Assembly (NCBI RefSeq): GCF_002236805.1
Contig: NZ_NIQA01000002.1
Location: 424,783-488,782 of the forward strand
From: Pusillimonas sp. T2
GTDB taxonomy: Bacteria > Pseudomonadota > Gammaproteobacteria > Burkholderiales > Burkholderiaceae_B
Length of the DNA: 64,000 nucleotides
Direction: 5' to 3'
The translations under genes and the position numbers were made by a program. The number at the start of each line of letters is the position of its first letter. Positions within the stretch are counted from its first letter, which is position 1. Below the pieces are notes generated by a model that searched no databases, was not told the DNA's origin, and saw only the letters and a list, made by a program, of their open reading frames with translations. Of the stretch, positions 34,266-42,724 are shown one piece after another.

Positions 34266-36497
34266 ATGGCAGAACGTTCATTCAAGAAAGAAGTCCAGCA
34301 GCTTCGCATCGGCGCTGGCGAAGAATTCCGCGGCGAAGGCATTTTGGCCGTGACCAAAGGCCTGTTGCAATCGGGCGTAGGGTACGTCGGCGGTTACCAG
34401 GGCTCGCCTATTTCCCACCTTATGGATGTGCTTGCCGACGCGCAAGACATTCTGGAAGAGTTGGGCGTGCACTTTGAAACCAGTGCCTCTGAAGCCACCG
34501 CCGCTGCAACGCTGGCCGCCTCGGTCAACTACCCCATCCGGGGTGCGGTCACCTGGAAATCGACAGTTGGTACCAACGTCGCCTCCGACGCGCTGGCCAA
34601 CCTGGCCTCGGGCGGTGTCACCGGTGGCGCTCTGGTCATTGTGGGTGAAGACTACGGCGAAGGCTCTTCGATCATGCAAGAGCGCACCCACGCGTTTGCC
34701 ATGAAGTCGCAACTTTGGTTGCTCGACCCTCGTCCCAACCTCGACAGCATGGTCAACTTTGTCGAGCACGGGTTCCAATTGTCGGAAGCCAGCAACACTC
34801 CCGTTATTTTGCAGTTACGCATTCGCGGCTGCCACGTACACGGCCGCTTTATTGCCAAAGACAACCAACGTCCCAAATTTACACTGGCCGAAGCATTGGC
34901 CAACCCAAAACGCGACCTGTCGCGCATTGTGTTGCCCCCCGCAGCGTACGTACACGAACACGAAAAAATCAAACAGCGCTGGCCAGCGGCGGTCAAGTTC
35001 ATTAAAGAAAACAAACTGAACGAACACTTCGACGGCGACATCGAAGACCTGGGCATTATTTTGCAGGGCGGCCTGTACAACGGCGTCATTCGCGCCCTGC
35101 AACTGCTGGGCCTGGCCGACAACTTCGGCAACAGCCGCATCCCGCTGTACGTGATGAACGTCACGTACCCCATGATCGACGACGAAGTCACCGAATTCTG
35201 TAAAGACAAAAAAGCCGTCTTGCTGTTTGAAGAAGGCCAGCCCAACTACATCGAGCAAGGCATGAACATGATCTTGCGCCATGCGGGCATCGACACCATT
35301 TTGTCGGGTAAAGACGTACTGCAACTGGCCGGCGAATACACCACTGCGGTCATGCGCGACGGCCTGCAAAAGTTTCTGGCCGCCCAGCGCCCCGAACTGC
35401 TGCCTGTCATCGACGTCGAGCCCACCCAGGCACCCGCAGCAGCCGCTAACGGCAATGCCGCCATGGAAGTGGCCGAAGTCACGCGCCCGAAACCTGTGAT
35501 CAAAGAGCAGCCCATCTCGTTCCAACGTATGTCGAAAGACATGGCCGAGATCGTGCCGCTAAGGCCCGCCGGCTTCTGTACCGGCTGTCCCGAGCGCCCG
35601 ATTTTTGCCGCGCTGTCGCTCACGCAAGAAAAACTCGGCGAACACCACATCGCCTGTGACATCGGCTGTCACCTGTTCTCGATTTTGCCGCCTTTCAACC
35701 TGGGCTCTACCACGATGGGTTACGGGCTGGGTACGGCCAGTACCGCGGCGTTCAACGTCAAGTCCTCCAAACGTTCCATCTCGATGATGGGCGACGGCGG
35801 CTTCTGGCATAACGGCTTGTCATCGGGTATTGGTAACGCCGTATTCAACAAATACGACGGCGTCATCATCCTGATCGACAACTACTACTCGGCCGCGACC
35901 GGCGGGCAAGACATCTTGTCGTCACGCGCCGAAAACCCCAACCGTGCCACCAACAACCCCATCATCGAAGCCGTCAAGGGCGTCGGCGTCAAATGGGTCA
36001 AGGTCATTGAGCGCACCTACGACGTAGCGCGCGTTCGCGACACGCTCGAAGAAGCGCTTACCACCGAAGTCACCGGCCCCAAAGTACTTATTCTGCAGTC
36101 CGAGTGCATGCTGAACAAGCAACGCCGCATCAAGCCGCAGTTCAACAAGGCCGTCAAAGAAGGCAAGCGCATGGTCAAAGAGCGCTTTGGTGTCGATTCC
36201 GACGTCTGCACCGGCGACCACGCCTGCATCCGCTTGTCGGGCTGCCCGTCGCTCACCATCAAAGACAGCGGTGACCCACTGAAAGAAGATCCAGTCGCTT
36301 ACATCGACAACAGCTGCGTCGGTTGCGGTAACTGCGGCGAAGTGTCGCACGCCGCCGTACTGTGCCCTTCGTTCTATCGGGCCGACATTGTGCACAACCC
36401 CACCCAGTGGGACTTGTTCAAAGCCAAAGTCCGTCAACGCGTCATCGGCTTCCTGCAAGCCCGACGTAACCAGCGCCTTGCCCAATACTCTTTGTAA
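34266..36497 (+). CDS. iorA: Indolepyruvate:ferredoxin oxidoreductase alpha-like subunit
   Basis: A 743-residue TPP-dependent 2-oxoacid oxidoreductase alpha chain. The pyrimidine-binding half begins GVGYVGGYQGSPIS; the TPP/Mg site reads MMGDGGFWHNGLSSGIGNAVFNKYDGVIILIDN; CTGCPERPIF and CDIGCHLFS are family landmarks. Fe-S cysteines lie near the C-terminus (CTGDHACIRLSGCP and CVGCGNCGEVSHAAVLCP). With the beta chain next door it oxidatively decarboxylates an aryl 2-oxoacid. I start at ATG 34266. Indolepyruvate is the textbook substrate; isatinate (2-aminophenylglyoxylate) fits this cluster better. Confidence 0.9.
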   Translation: MAERSFKKEVQQLRIGAGEEFRGEGILAVTKGLLQSGVGYVGGYQGSPISHLMDVLADAQDILEELGVHFETSASEATAAATLAASVNYPIRGAVTWKSTVGTNVASDALANLASGGVTGGALVIVGEDYGEGSSIMQERTHAFAMKSQLWLLDPRPNLDSMVNFVEHGFQLSEASNTPVILQLRIRGCHVHGRFIAKDNQRPKFTLAEALANPKRDLSRIVLPPAAYVHEHEKIKQRWPAAVKFIKENKLNEHFDGDIEDLGIILQGGLYNGVIRALQLLGLADNFGNSRIPLYVMNVTYPMIDDEVTEFCKDKKAVLLFEEGQPNYIEQGMNMILRHAGIDTILSGKDVLQLAGEYTTAVMRDGLQKFLAAQRPELLPVIDVEPTQAPAAAANGNAAMEVAEVTRPKPVIKEQPISFQRMSKDMAEIVPLRPAGFCTGCPERPIFAALSLTQEKLGEHHIACDIGCHLFSILPPFNLGSTTMGYGLGTASTAAFNVKSSKRSISMMGDGGFWHNGLSSGIGNAVFNKYDGVIILIDNYYSAATGGQDILSSRAENPNRATNNPIIEAVKGVGVKWVKVIERTYDVARVRDTLEEALTTEVTGPKVLILQSECMLNKQRRIKPQFNKAVKEGKRMVKERFGVDSDVCTGDHACIRLSGCPSLTIKDSGDPLKEDPVAYIDNSCVGCGNCGEVSHAAVLCPSFYRADIVHNPTQWDLFKAKVRQRVIGFLQARRNQRLAQYSL

Positions 36498-36506
36498 GCC
36501 CCAACC

Positions 36507-38057
36507 ATGACAACAACACAATTGCACGACGTAACCCCCATCAAGATCGCAATCCTGGCCATGGGTGGCCAGGGCGGCGGCGTGCTGGCCGACTGGATTG
36601 TCGACATGGCCGAGCACGCCGGCTGGTGGGCTCAGACCACTTCGGTACCTGGCGTTGCACAACGTACCGGCGCCACCATTTACTACCTCGAGCTCTTGCC
36701 CGAAGAGGCCGTCAAGGTGGCAGGTCGTCAGCCCGCACTGGCGCTGATGCCCACTCCGGGCGATGTCGACCTGATCGTCGCCTCCGAACTGATGGAAGGC
36801 GGCCGCGCCATCCAGCGCGGTCTGGTCACCCCCGACCGCAGCACCCTTATTGCCTCGTCACACCGCAGCTACGCCATTGGCGAAAAATCTGCCCCCGGCA
36901 ACGGCATCGCCGACCCGAACAAGGTCATTGAAGCCGGCCGCACAGCCGCCAAGCGCTTCATGTGCTTCGACCTGCAATCGCTGGCCGAACAAGCCGGCAG
37001 TGTGATCAGCGCCAGCCTGTTCGGCGCCATCGCCGGCAGCGGCACGCTGCCCTTCAGCCGCGCCGACTACGAAGCCACCATCGAACGCAGCGGCAAAGGG
37101 GTTAAGCCCAGTCTTAAAGCTTTCGCGCTGGGTTTCGATGCTGCCCAGGGCGCACCCGACTTCCCCGACTTCATCGATACGACTCGTCCGGTACCTGCCG
37201 TACCGCAAACGGCGACCAACCCGCGTGTCAAGCAATTGCTCGACGACATTCGCACAAACTTTGCACCTGCCGCACAACCCATGCTGGTGGCCGGCCTGCG
37301 CCGCACGCTCGAGTTTCAAGACCTGGCCTATGGCAAAGAGTACCTTGAGCACATGCGCGGCATTCACGCCCTCGACAAGCAATACGGCGGCGATGCCAAG
37401 CAGTGGGCGCTGACCAGCGCTGCAGCCCGCTACGTTGCCGTCGCTATGGCCTACGACGACGTCATTCGGGTTGCCGACCTGAAAACCCGCGAAGCCCGCT
37501 TCGAACGCGTACGCGAAGAAGTACTCGCCAAGCCCGACCAACTGGTCTACACAACCGAATACATGCACCCGCGGCTTGAAGAAATCTGCGGCACCATGCC
37601 GTCGTTTCTGGGGCAGGCCATCGAAAACTCGCCCAAACTTTGCAAGTGGCTCGAACCCATGTTCCGTAAAGGGCGTTTCTTGCAAAGCGGCACACTGACC
37701 GGCTTTTTAATGCTTTACGGTTTGGCCGGCATGCGTCGTTTTCGTCGCAGCACCTTGCGTCACAAGATCGAAATGCGCGGGTTCCACGAGTGGCTCAACC
37801 TCATTACCCAAGTGGCACCGGGCAACTACGAACTGGCCGTTGAAATCGTCAACTGCCGTCGGTTGGTCAAGGGCTACAGCGACACGCACGCCCGTGGCAC
37901 CAGCAAGTATCAAAAGCTCGTTCAGGCGGCACGCAACCTCATCGGTAAACCCGATGCCGCGCTACGCCTGAAGCAGCTACGCGATGCCGCGCTGGCCGAC
38001 GACAAAGGCACACAACTGAACAAGCTGCTTGCACAGGGAGACGCTGCAGCCGCCTGA
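36507..38057 (+). CDS. iorB: Indolepyruvate oxidoreductase beta-like subunit (with DUF6537-type C-terminus)
   Basis: A 516-residue partner of the alpha chain, starting ten bases after it. The N-terminal 2-oxoacid oxidoreductase gamma domain (about 10-200) has KIAILAMGGQGGGVLADWIVDMAE and TTSVPGVAQRTGATIYYLEL, the classic IorB signature. The long C-terminal extension (about 230-510, with VAMAYDDVIRVADLKTREAR and GFHEWLNLITQVAPGNYELAVEI) resembles the DUF6537 region of aerobic IorB-type proteins. The electron acceptor is not encoded nearby. Confidence 0.88.
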   Translation: MTTTQLHDVTPIKIAILAMGGQGGGVLADWIVDMAEHAGWWAQTTSVPGVAQRTGATIYYLELLPEEAVKVAGRQPALALMPTPGDVDLIVASELMEGGRAIQRGLVTPDRSTLIASSHRSYAIGEKSAPGNGIADPNKVIEAGRTAAKRFMCFDLQSLAEQAGSVISASLFGAIAGSGTLPFSRADYEATIERSGKGVKPSLKAFALGFDAAQGAPDFPDFIDTTRPVPAVPQTATNPRVKQLLDDIRTNFAPAAQPMLVAGLRRTLEFQDLAYGKEYLEHMRGIHALDKQYGGDAKQWALTSAAARYVAVAMAYDDVIRVADLKTREARFERVREEVLAKPDQLVYTTEYMHPRLEEICGTMPSFLGQAIENSPKLCKWLEPMFRKGRFLQSGTLTGFLMLYGLAGMRRFRRSTLRHKIEMRGFHEWLNLITQVAPGNYELAVEIVNCRRLVKGYSDTHARGTSKYQKLVQAARNLIGKPDAALRLKQLRDAALADDKGTQLNKLLAQGDAAAA

Positions 38058-38093
38058 CTTTTTGGTCAATAAAATGACTACCGGAGACTTGTC

Positions 38094-39416
38094 ATGACCT
38101 ACAAAAACAACCCGGAGGCGATCAAAGCATTAGTTCGCCCCACAGAGGTCCACAAAGATCTCTTCATAGACGAAGAGCTCTTTGAACTGGAAATGGAACA
38201 CTTGTTTGCCAATACCTGGGTGTATGTAGGCCATGCAAGTCAGGTGCCCAACCCGGGCGATTACTTCACCACCACCGTCGGGACGGATGACGTCCTGATG
38301 GTGCGCGACGCCGACAACAGCGTCAAAGTGCTGTACAACCGCTGTCCGCATAAAGGTGTCATGCTGGTCAACGACACCTGCGGCAACGCGGGCCGCTTCT
38401 TCCGCTGCCCTTACCACGCATGGTCGTTCAAGCTAAACGGCGACCTGCTGGCGCTGCCGCTCAAGCGCGGCTACGATCCCGACACTTTCAAAGAATGCGA
38501 AGCCGCCCAAGGCATGGCCAAGGTCGAGAACGTCAAGAACTATCGCGACTTCATTTTCTGCCGCCTTAACCCCGAAGGGCAAAGCTTCGAAGACTTCTTT
38601 GGTCAATCATTGTCAACAATCGACAACATGATTGACCGCTCGCCCGAGGGCAAACTTGAAGTCGCCGGCGGGGTGCTGCGCTACATGCACAACTGCAACT
38701 GGAAGATGCTGGTCGACAACCAAAGCGATACGTGTCACCCCATGGTGGCGCACGAGTCGTCGGCGGGTACCGCCGTCAAGGTATGGGAACAAGCCCCCGA
38801 AGGCACACCCAAACCCATGGCCGTCGAACAGTTCGCCCCCTTCATGTCGCCCTACGAATTCTTCGAGGGCATGGGCATACGCGTCTGGGAAAACGGTCAC
38901 GGCCATACCGGTGTGTCCAACTCCATTCACGCCGCTTATTCAGCCGTACCTGGCTACTTCGAAGCCATGACGGCCGCCTACGGCGAAGAGCGCGCCAAGG
39001 CTATTTTGGACGACGTGCGCCACAACACCACGTTCTTCCCTAACATCATGGTCAAAGGCCCCATTCAAACCCTGCGTATTTTCAAGCCTATTGCGGCCAA
39101 TAAAACGCTGGTCGAGTCCTGGACATTCCGCCTGGTAGGTGCGCCCGACAAACTGCTCGAACGCACCGTCATGTACAACCGCCTCATTAACGCGCCAACG
39201 TCAGTAGTGGGCCACGACGACCTCGAAATGTACGAACGCGCGCAGCGCGGGCTGGTATCGCGCGGCCGCGACTGGGTCAACGTTGCACGCCTCTACGAGC
39301 CCGGCGAAGAAGACCGCAAGAACGAAGTCACCAACGGCACCAACGAATGGCAAATGCGCAATCAGTATCGGGCCTGGGCGCGTTACATGACAGCCACCAT
39401 GAAGGAATCCACATGA
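38094..39416 (+). CDS. Rieske ring-hydroxylating dioxygenase, alpha subunit
   Basis: A 440-residue catalytic subunit. The Rieske [2Fe-2S] ligands are C84 and H86 (NRCPHKG) with C105 and H108 (RCPYHAW). The mononuclear iron site is in VDNQSDTCHPMVAH (bridging Asp212, His215 and His220), with a C-terminal carboxylate not located precisely. It hydroxylates an aromatic or indolic acid with O2, together with the beta subunit that overlaps its stop. Its reductase and ferredoxin are not adjacent. In the proposed route it would convert indole-3-acetate to dioxindole-3-acetate. Confidence 0.93.
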   Translation: MTYKNNPEAIKALVRPTEVHKDLFIDEELFELEMEHLFANTWVYVGHASQVPNPGDYFTTTVGTDDVLMVRDADNSVKVLYNRCPHKGVMLVNDTCGNAGRFFRCPYHAWSFKLNGDLLALPLKRGYDPDTFKECEAAQGMAKVENVKNYRDFIFCRLNPEGQSFEDFFGQSLSTIDNMIDRSPEGKLEVAGGVLRYMHNCNWKMLVDNQSDTCHPMVAHESSAGTAVKVWEQAPEGTPKPMAVEQFAPFMSPYEFFEGMGIRVWENGHGHTGVSNSIHAAYSAVPGYFEAMTAAYGEERAKAILDDVRHNTTFFPNIMVKGPIQTLRIFKPIAANKTLVESWTFRLVGAPDKLLERTVMYNRLINAPTSVVGHDDLEMYERAQRGLVSRGRDWVNVARLYEPGEEDRKNEVTNGTNEWQMRNQYRAWARYMTATMKEST

Positions 39417-39907
39417 GCCAGTTCACTGATCAGGACATTATCGAATTCGTTTACAGCGAAGCCCGTATTCTCGATGCACTGCAATTTGAAGACTGGCTCG
39501 ATCTGTTCACCGAAGACTGTCATTACTGGATGCCGCTGGCTTACGCTCAGGAAGACCCACGTCTGCACACATCGCTGATGGACGAGGACAAGCTGCTGCT
39601 GCGCGTACGGGTCGAGCGCCTGAAAGGTCAGCGCACGTTTTCGCAACAGCCGCGCAGTCGGTGCCACCACTTGCTGCAGCGCCCCGAAATCGATACCACC
39701 CACCCCTGGCATCAACCCGAACAGGGCCAGTATGTGGTTCGCACCGCCTTTCATTACACCGAAGTACGCGGCGACGAACAAAACATTTATGCCGGCTGGG
39801 TAACCCACGAGCTGCGTGTTGAAGAGGGCCGCCTGCGTATTCGTCGCAAGCGTGTCGATCTACTGAACCGTGAATCGGCATTGAGCAACATTCAACTCTT
39901 CATGTAA
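39413..39907 (+). CDS. Ring-hydroxylating dioxygenase, beta subunit
   Basis: A 164-residue SnoaL/NTF2-like beta subunit. It carries IIEFVYSEARILDALQFEDWLDLFTEDCHYWMP at the N-terminus and a beta-sheet end with YAGWVTHELRVEEGRLRIRRKRVDLLNRE, as in benzoate/biphenyl dioxygenase small subunits. The start overlaps the alpha-subunit stop by four bases (ATGA), so the two are translated together in the usual hetero-hexameric ratio. It is structural rather than catalytic. Confidence 0.92.
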   Translation: MSQFTDQDIIEFVYSEARILDALQFEDWLDLFTEDCHYWMPLAYAQEDPRLHTSLMDEDKLLLRVRVERLKGQRTFSQQPRSRCHHLLQRPEIDTTHPWHQPEQGQYVVRTAFHYTEVRGDEQNIYAGWVTHELRVEEGRLRIRRKRVDLLNRESALSNIQLFM

Positions 39908-39917
39908 GGACGCGGCC

Positions 39918-41552
39918 GTGGCCAATACCGTTTATCAAGCGTTTACCGAAACTGCGGCGCAGTTTCCCGGCAACCCGTTTCTGTGCGTCATGCCCGAAAC
40001 TGCCGACATTTACGACATCGCTCCCGGCGAAATCTCATATGGCGCCGCCCTGCAACGTATCGACACCCTGAAAGAAGCCTATGCCAAAGCCGGTTACGGT
40101 CATGGCCATCGTGTCGGGCTGTTGCTCGAAAACCGACCCGCGTTTTTCATGCATTGGTTTGCACTGAATGCGCTAGGTGTTTCGGTCGTACCTATCAATG
40201 CCGATATGCGCGCTGCCGAACTGTCCTACCTGATCGGCCACTCCGAAATCTGCATGGCCGTGGCTTTGCCCGGCCGTCACGAGTCGCTAGCCGCAGCCGC
40301 ACTCGACGCCAATGCGACACTGGCCCTGATGGGGCCGGACGACAGCATCCCCCCTGCCAACCGCCCCGCGCCGCTGGCAGGCCAGCCCATCGGCACCCAC
40401 ACCGAATGCGGCCTGATGTATACCTCGGGCACGACAGGGCGCCCCAAGGGCTGCATGCTGCCTAACGAATATTATTTGTACTGCGGTCAGTGGTACGCCA
40501 ATATCGGCGGCCTGGCTACTCTGCACAAAGGCGTCGAGCGCATGCTGACGCCGCTTCCGCTCGTTCACATGAACGCCATGGCGTGCTCGACCATGGCCAT
40601 GGTCACCACCGGCGGCTGTCTGATCGCCATCGATCGCTTCCACCCCAAAACCTGGTGGAGCACCGTGCGCGAATCGCGCGCCACCGTCATTCACTATCTG
40701 GGCGTCATGCCGGCCATTCTCATGAAGGCCGCACCTGCACCAGAAGACACCCGGCACAGCGTGCGTTTTGGTTTTGGCGCCGGCATCGATCGCAGCCTGC
40801 ACGAGCCCTTTGAAAAACGCTTCGGCTTCCCGCTGCTCGAAGCCTGGGCCATGACCGAAACAGGTTCGGGCGCAGTCGTCATTGCCAACCACGAGCCCCG
40901 TCATATTGGCACCAGCTGCTTCGGTAAAGAAGAGCCCGTCGTCGAAGTGCGACTGGTCAATGATGCCGGCAAAGACGCCGCCGTCAACGAAAACGGCGAA
41001 CTGCTGGTACGCCATGCCGGCGACAACCCCCGCTTTGGTTTTTTTGCAGGCTACCTGAAAGACGAAGCCGCAACCAACGAAGCCTGGGAAGGCGGCTGGT
41101 TTCATACCGGCGACATTGTCTGCCGCGATGCCGACGGCTATTTACACTTTATCGACCGCAAAAAGAATGTGATTCGCCGCAGCGGTGAAAATATTGCCGC
41201 CGTCGAGGTTGAAAGCGTGCTGCTTCGCCACCCGGCCATTAAAGCGGCTGCAGTTGCCGCAGTACCCGACGCGGTGCGTGGCGACGAGGTTCTGGCTTGT
41301 CTGGTATGCAACGACGCGCCGGCCGACGCAGCCGCACGCGAAGCACTCGCGCACGACATTGTGAAATGGTCGCTGACGCAGTTGGCGTACTACAAAGTGC
41401 CGGGTTTTGTGGCCTTTGTCGATGCCTTGCCGCTCACACCCACCAACAAGATTCAACGGGGCGAACTTAAAAAGCTGGCACCAACCCTGGTGGGTACTGA
41501 GCAGTGCGTAGACACCAACCACCTGAAAAAACGCCAGGAAATTTCCGCATGA
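39918..41552 (+). CDS. Acyl/aryl-CoA ligase (AMP-forming)
   Basis: A 544-residue ANL-family ligase with a GTG start ten bases after the beta subunit. The P-loop is MYTSGTTGRPKGCM (about 165-180), the adenine motif EAWAMTETGSGA, the hinge region HTGDIVCRDADGYLHFIDRKKNVIRRSGENIA, and the catalytic Lys region PTNKIQRGELKK. It activates a carboxylic acid as its CoA thioester. Its position between the dioxygenase and a thiolase-like protein suggests that it loads the hydroxylated side-chain acid onto CoA. The stop overlaps the next start. Confidence 0.92.
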   Translation: MANTVYQAFTETAAQFPGNPFLCVMPETADIYDIAPGEISYGAALQRIDTLKEAYAKAGYGHGHRVGLLLENRPAFFMHWFALNALGVSVVPINADMRAAELSYLIGHSEICMAVALPGRHESLAAAALDANATLALMGPDDSIPPANRPAPLAGQPIGTHTECGLMYTSGTTGRPKGCMLPNEYYLYCGQWYANIGGLATLHKGVERMLTPLPLVHMNAMACSTMAMVTTGGCLIAIDRFHPKTWWSTVRESRATVIHYLGVMPAILMKAAPAPEDTRHSVRFGFGAGIDRSLHEPFEKRFGFPLLEAWAMTETGSGAVVIANHEPRHIGTSCFGKEEPVVEVRLVNDAGKDAAVNENGELLVRHAGDNPRFGFFAGYLKDEAATNEAWEGGWFHTGDIVCRDADGYLHFIDRKKNVIRRSGENIAAVEVESVLLRHPAIKAAAVAAVPDAVRGDEVLACLVCNDAPADAAAREALAHDIVKWSLTQLAYYKVPGFVAFVDALPLTPTNKIQRGELKKLAPTLVGTEQCVDTNHLKKRQEISA

Positions 41553-42724
41553 CGACCCGGCGCCAAGGCTACGAGGGCGTGGTCATCACCACGCCCATTA
41601 CAGTTCCTTACGTGCGCTATGCCACCCAATCCGCCCATTGGTGGTTGGGTCAGGCCCTGCGCGATCTCATCAAAACATCAGGCATAGCCAAAGACAGTAT
41701 CGACGGCATGTGCGTGTCGAGCTTCACCCTGGCGCCCGACACCGCCGTCGGCTTAACGCAGCACCTAGGCATGAGCCCGCGCTGGCTGGACCATATCCCT
41801 ATGGGCGGCGCCAGTGGCGTGGTGGGCCTGCGCAGGGCAGCACGCGCCGTACAGGCCGGTGATGCCGACGTTGTCGCGTGCCTGGCCGGCGACGCCAACC
41901 ACGTCGACTCGTTTCGCAACACCGTCAGTCAGTTTTCGCGATTTGCACAAGACGGCACGTACCCCTACGGCGCGGGCGGGCCGAACGCCAGCTTCGCCTT
42001 GCTGACCCGCCACTATATGAATACCTATGGGGCCACGCGCGAAGACTTTGGCAAGCTGTGCGTCGACCAGCGCACCAACGCCCTGGGCAACCCCAATGCG
42101 CTCATGAAAAAACCCATGACGCTGCAGCAATACATGGACGCCCGCGTCATTACCGACCCCATCCATCTGTTCGACTGCGTCATGCCGTGTGCCGGCGCCG
42201 ACGCTTTCCTGGTCATGCACGAAAGCCGGGCGCAAGACCTGGGGTTGCCGTATGTACGCATTTTGTCGACCATCGAACGCCATAACGCCTGGACCGCCGA
42301 TGCTATTCAGTATCGCGGCGGCTGGACAGTTGATTGTGACGACTTCTACGCCCATGCGGGCGTCGCGCCAAAAGATGTCGATGTCATGCAGGCATACGAT
42401 GACTACCCGGTCATCAACTTCATGCAAATCGAAGACCTCGGATTTTGCAATAAAGGCGAAGCGCCTCAGTTTGTGCGCGACCATACCTTTACCACCGACG
42501 GCAGCTTTCCATTCAATACCAATGGCGGTCAGTTATCTACCGGGCAAGCGGGTGCGGCAGGCGGCTACCTGGGGATGGTGGAAACCATCCGTCAACTCAC
42601 CGACACCGCCGGCAAATGTCAGGTGGCCAACGCCCGCATCGGGCTGGTCAGCGGCTTTGGCATGATTAACTACGACCGCGGCCTGTGTACGGCGGCGGCG
42701 CTTCTGGCCCGGAGTGACGCATGA
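41549..42724 (+). CDS. Thiolase-fold protein without thiolase residues (Ltp2-like aldolase candidate)
   Basis: A 391-residue thiolase-superfamily (SCP-x/lipid-transfer type) protein. The nucleophile Cys of the (C)ASG motif is Gly87 (PMGGASG), and the His of GHPxG is Gln333 (TGQAGAAGG), so it cannot be a normal thiolase. Proteins of this kind paired with a DUF35 partner, as in steroid side-chain cleavage, act as retro-aldolases on beta-hydroxyacyl-CoA. The next gene here encodes such a DUF35 domain, overlapping by four bases. A tertiary beta-hydroxyacyl-CoA such as dioxindole-3-acetyl-CoA would suit. Confidence 0.85.
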   Translation: MTTRRQGYEGVVITTPITVPYVRYATQSAHWWLGQALRDLIKTSGIAKDSIDGMCVSSFTLAPDTAVGLTQHLGMSPRWLDHIPMGGASGVVGLRRAARAVQAGDADVVACLAGDANHVDSFRNTVSQFSRFAQDGTYPYGAGGPNASFALLTRHYMNTYGATREDFGKLCVDQRTNALGNPNALMKKPMTLQQYMDARVITDPIHLFDCVMPCAGADAFLVMHESRAQDLGLPYVRILSTIERHNAWTADAIQYRGGWTVDCDDFYAHAGVAPKDVDVMQAYDDYPVINFMQIEDLGFCNKGEAPQFVRDHTFTTDGSFPFNTNGGQLSTGQAGAAGGYLGMVETIRQLTDTAGKCQVANARIGLVSGFGMINYDRGLCTAAALLARSDA

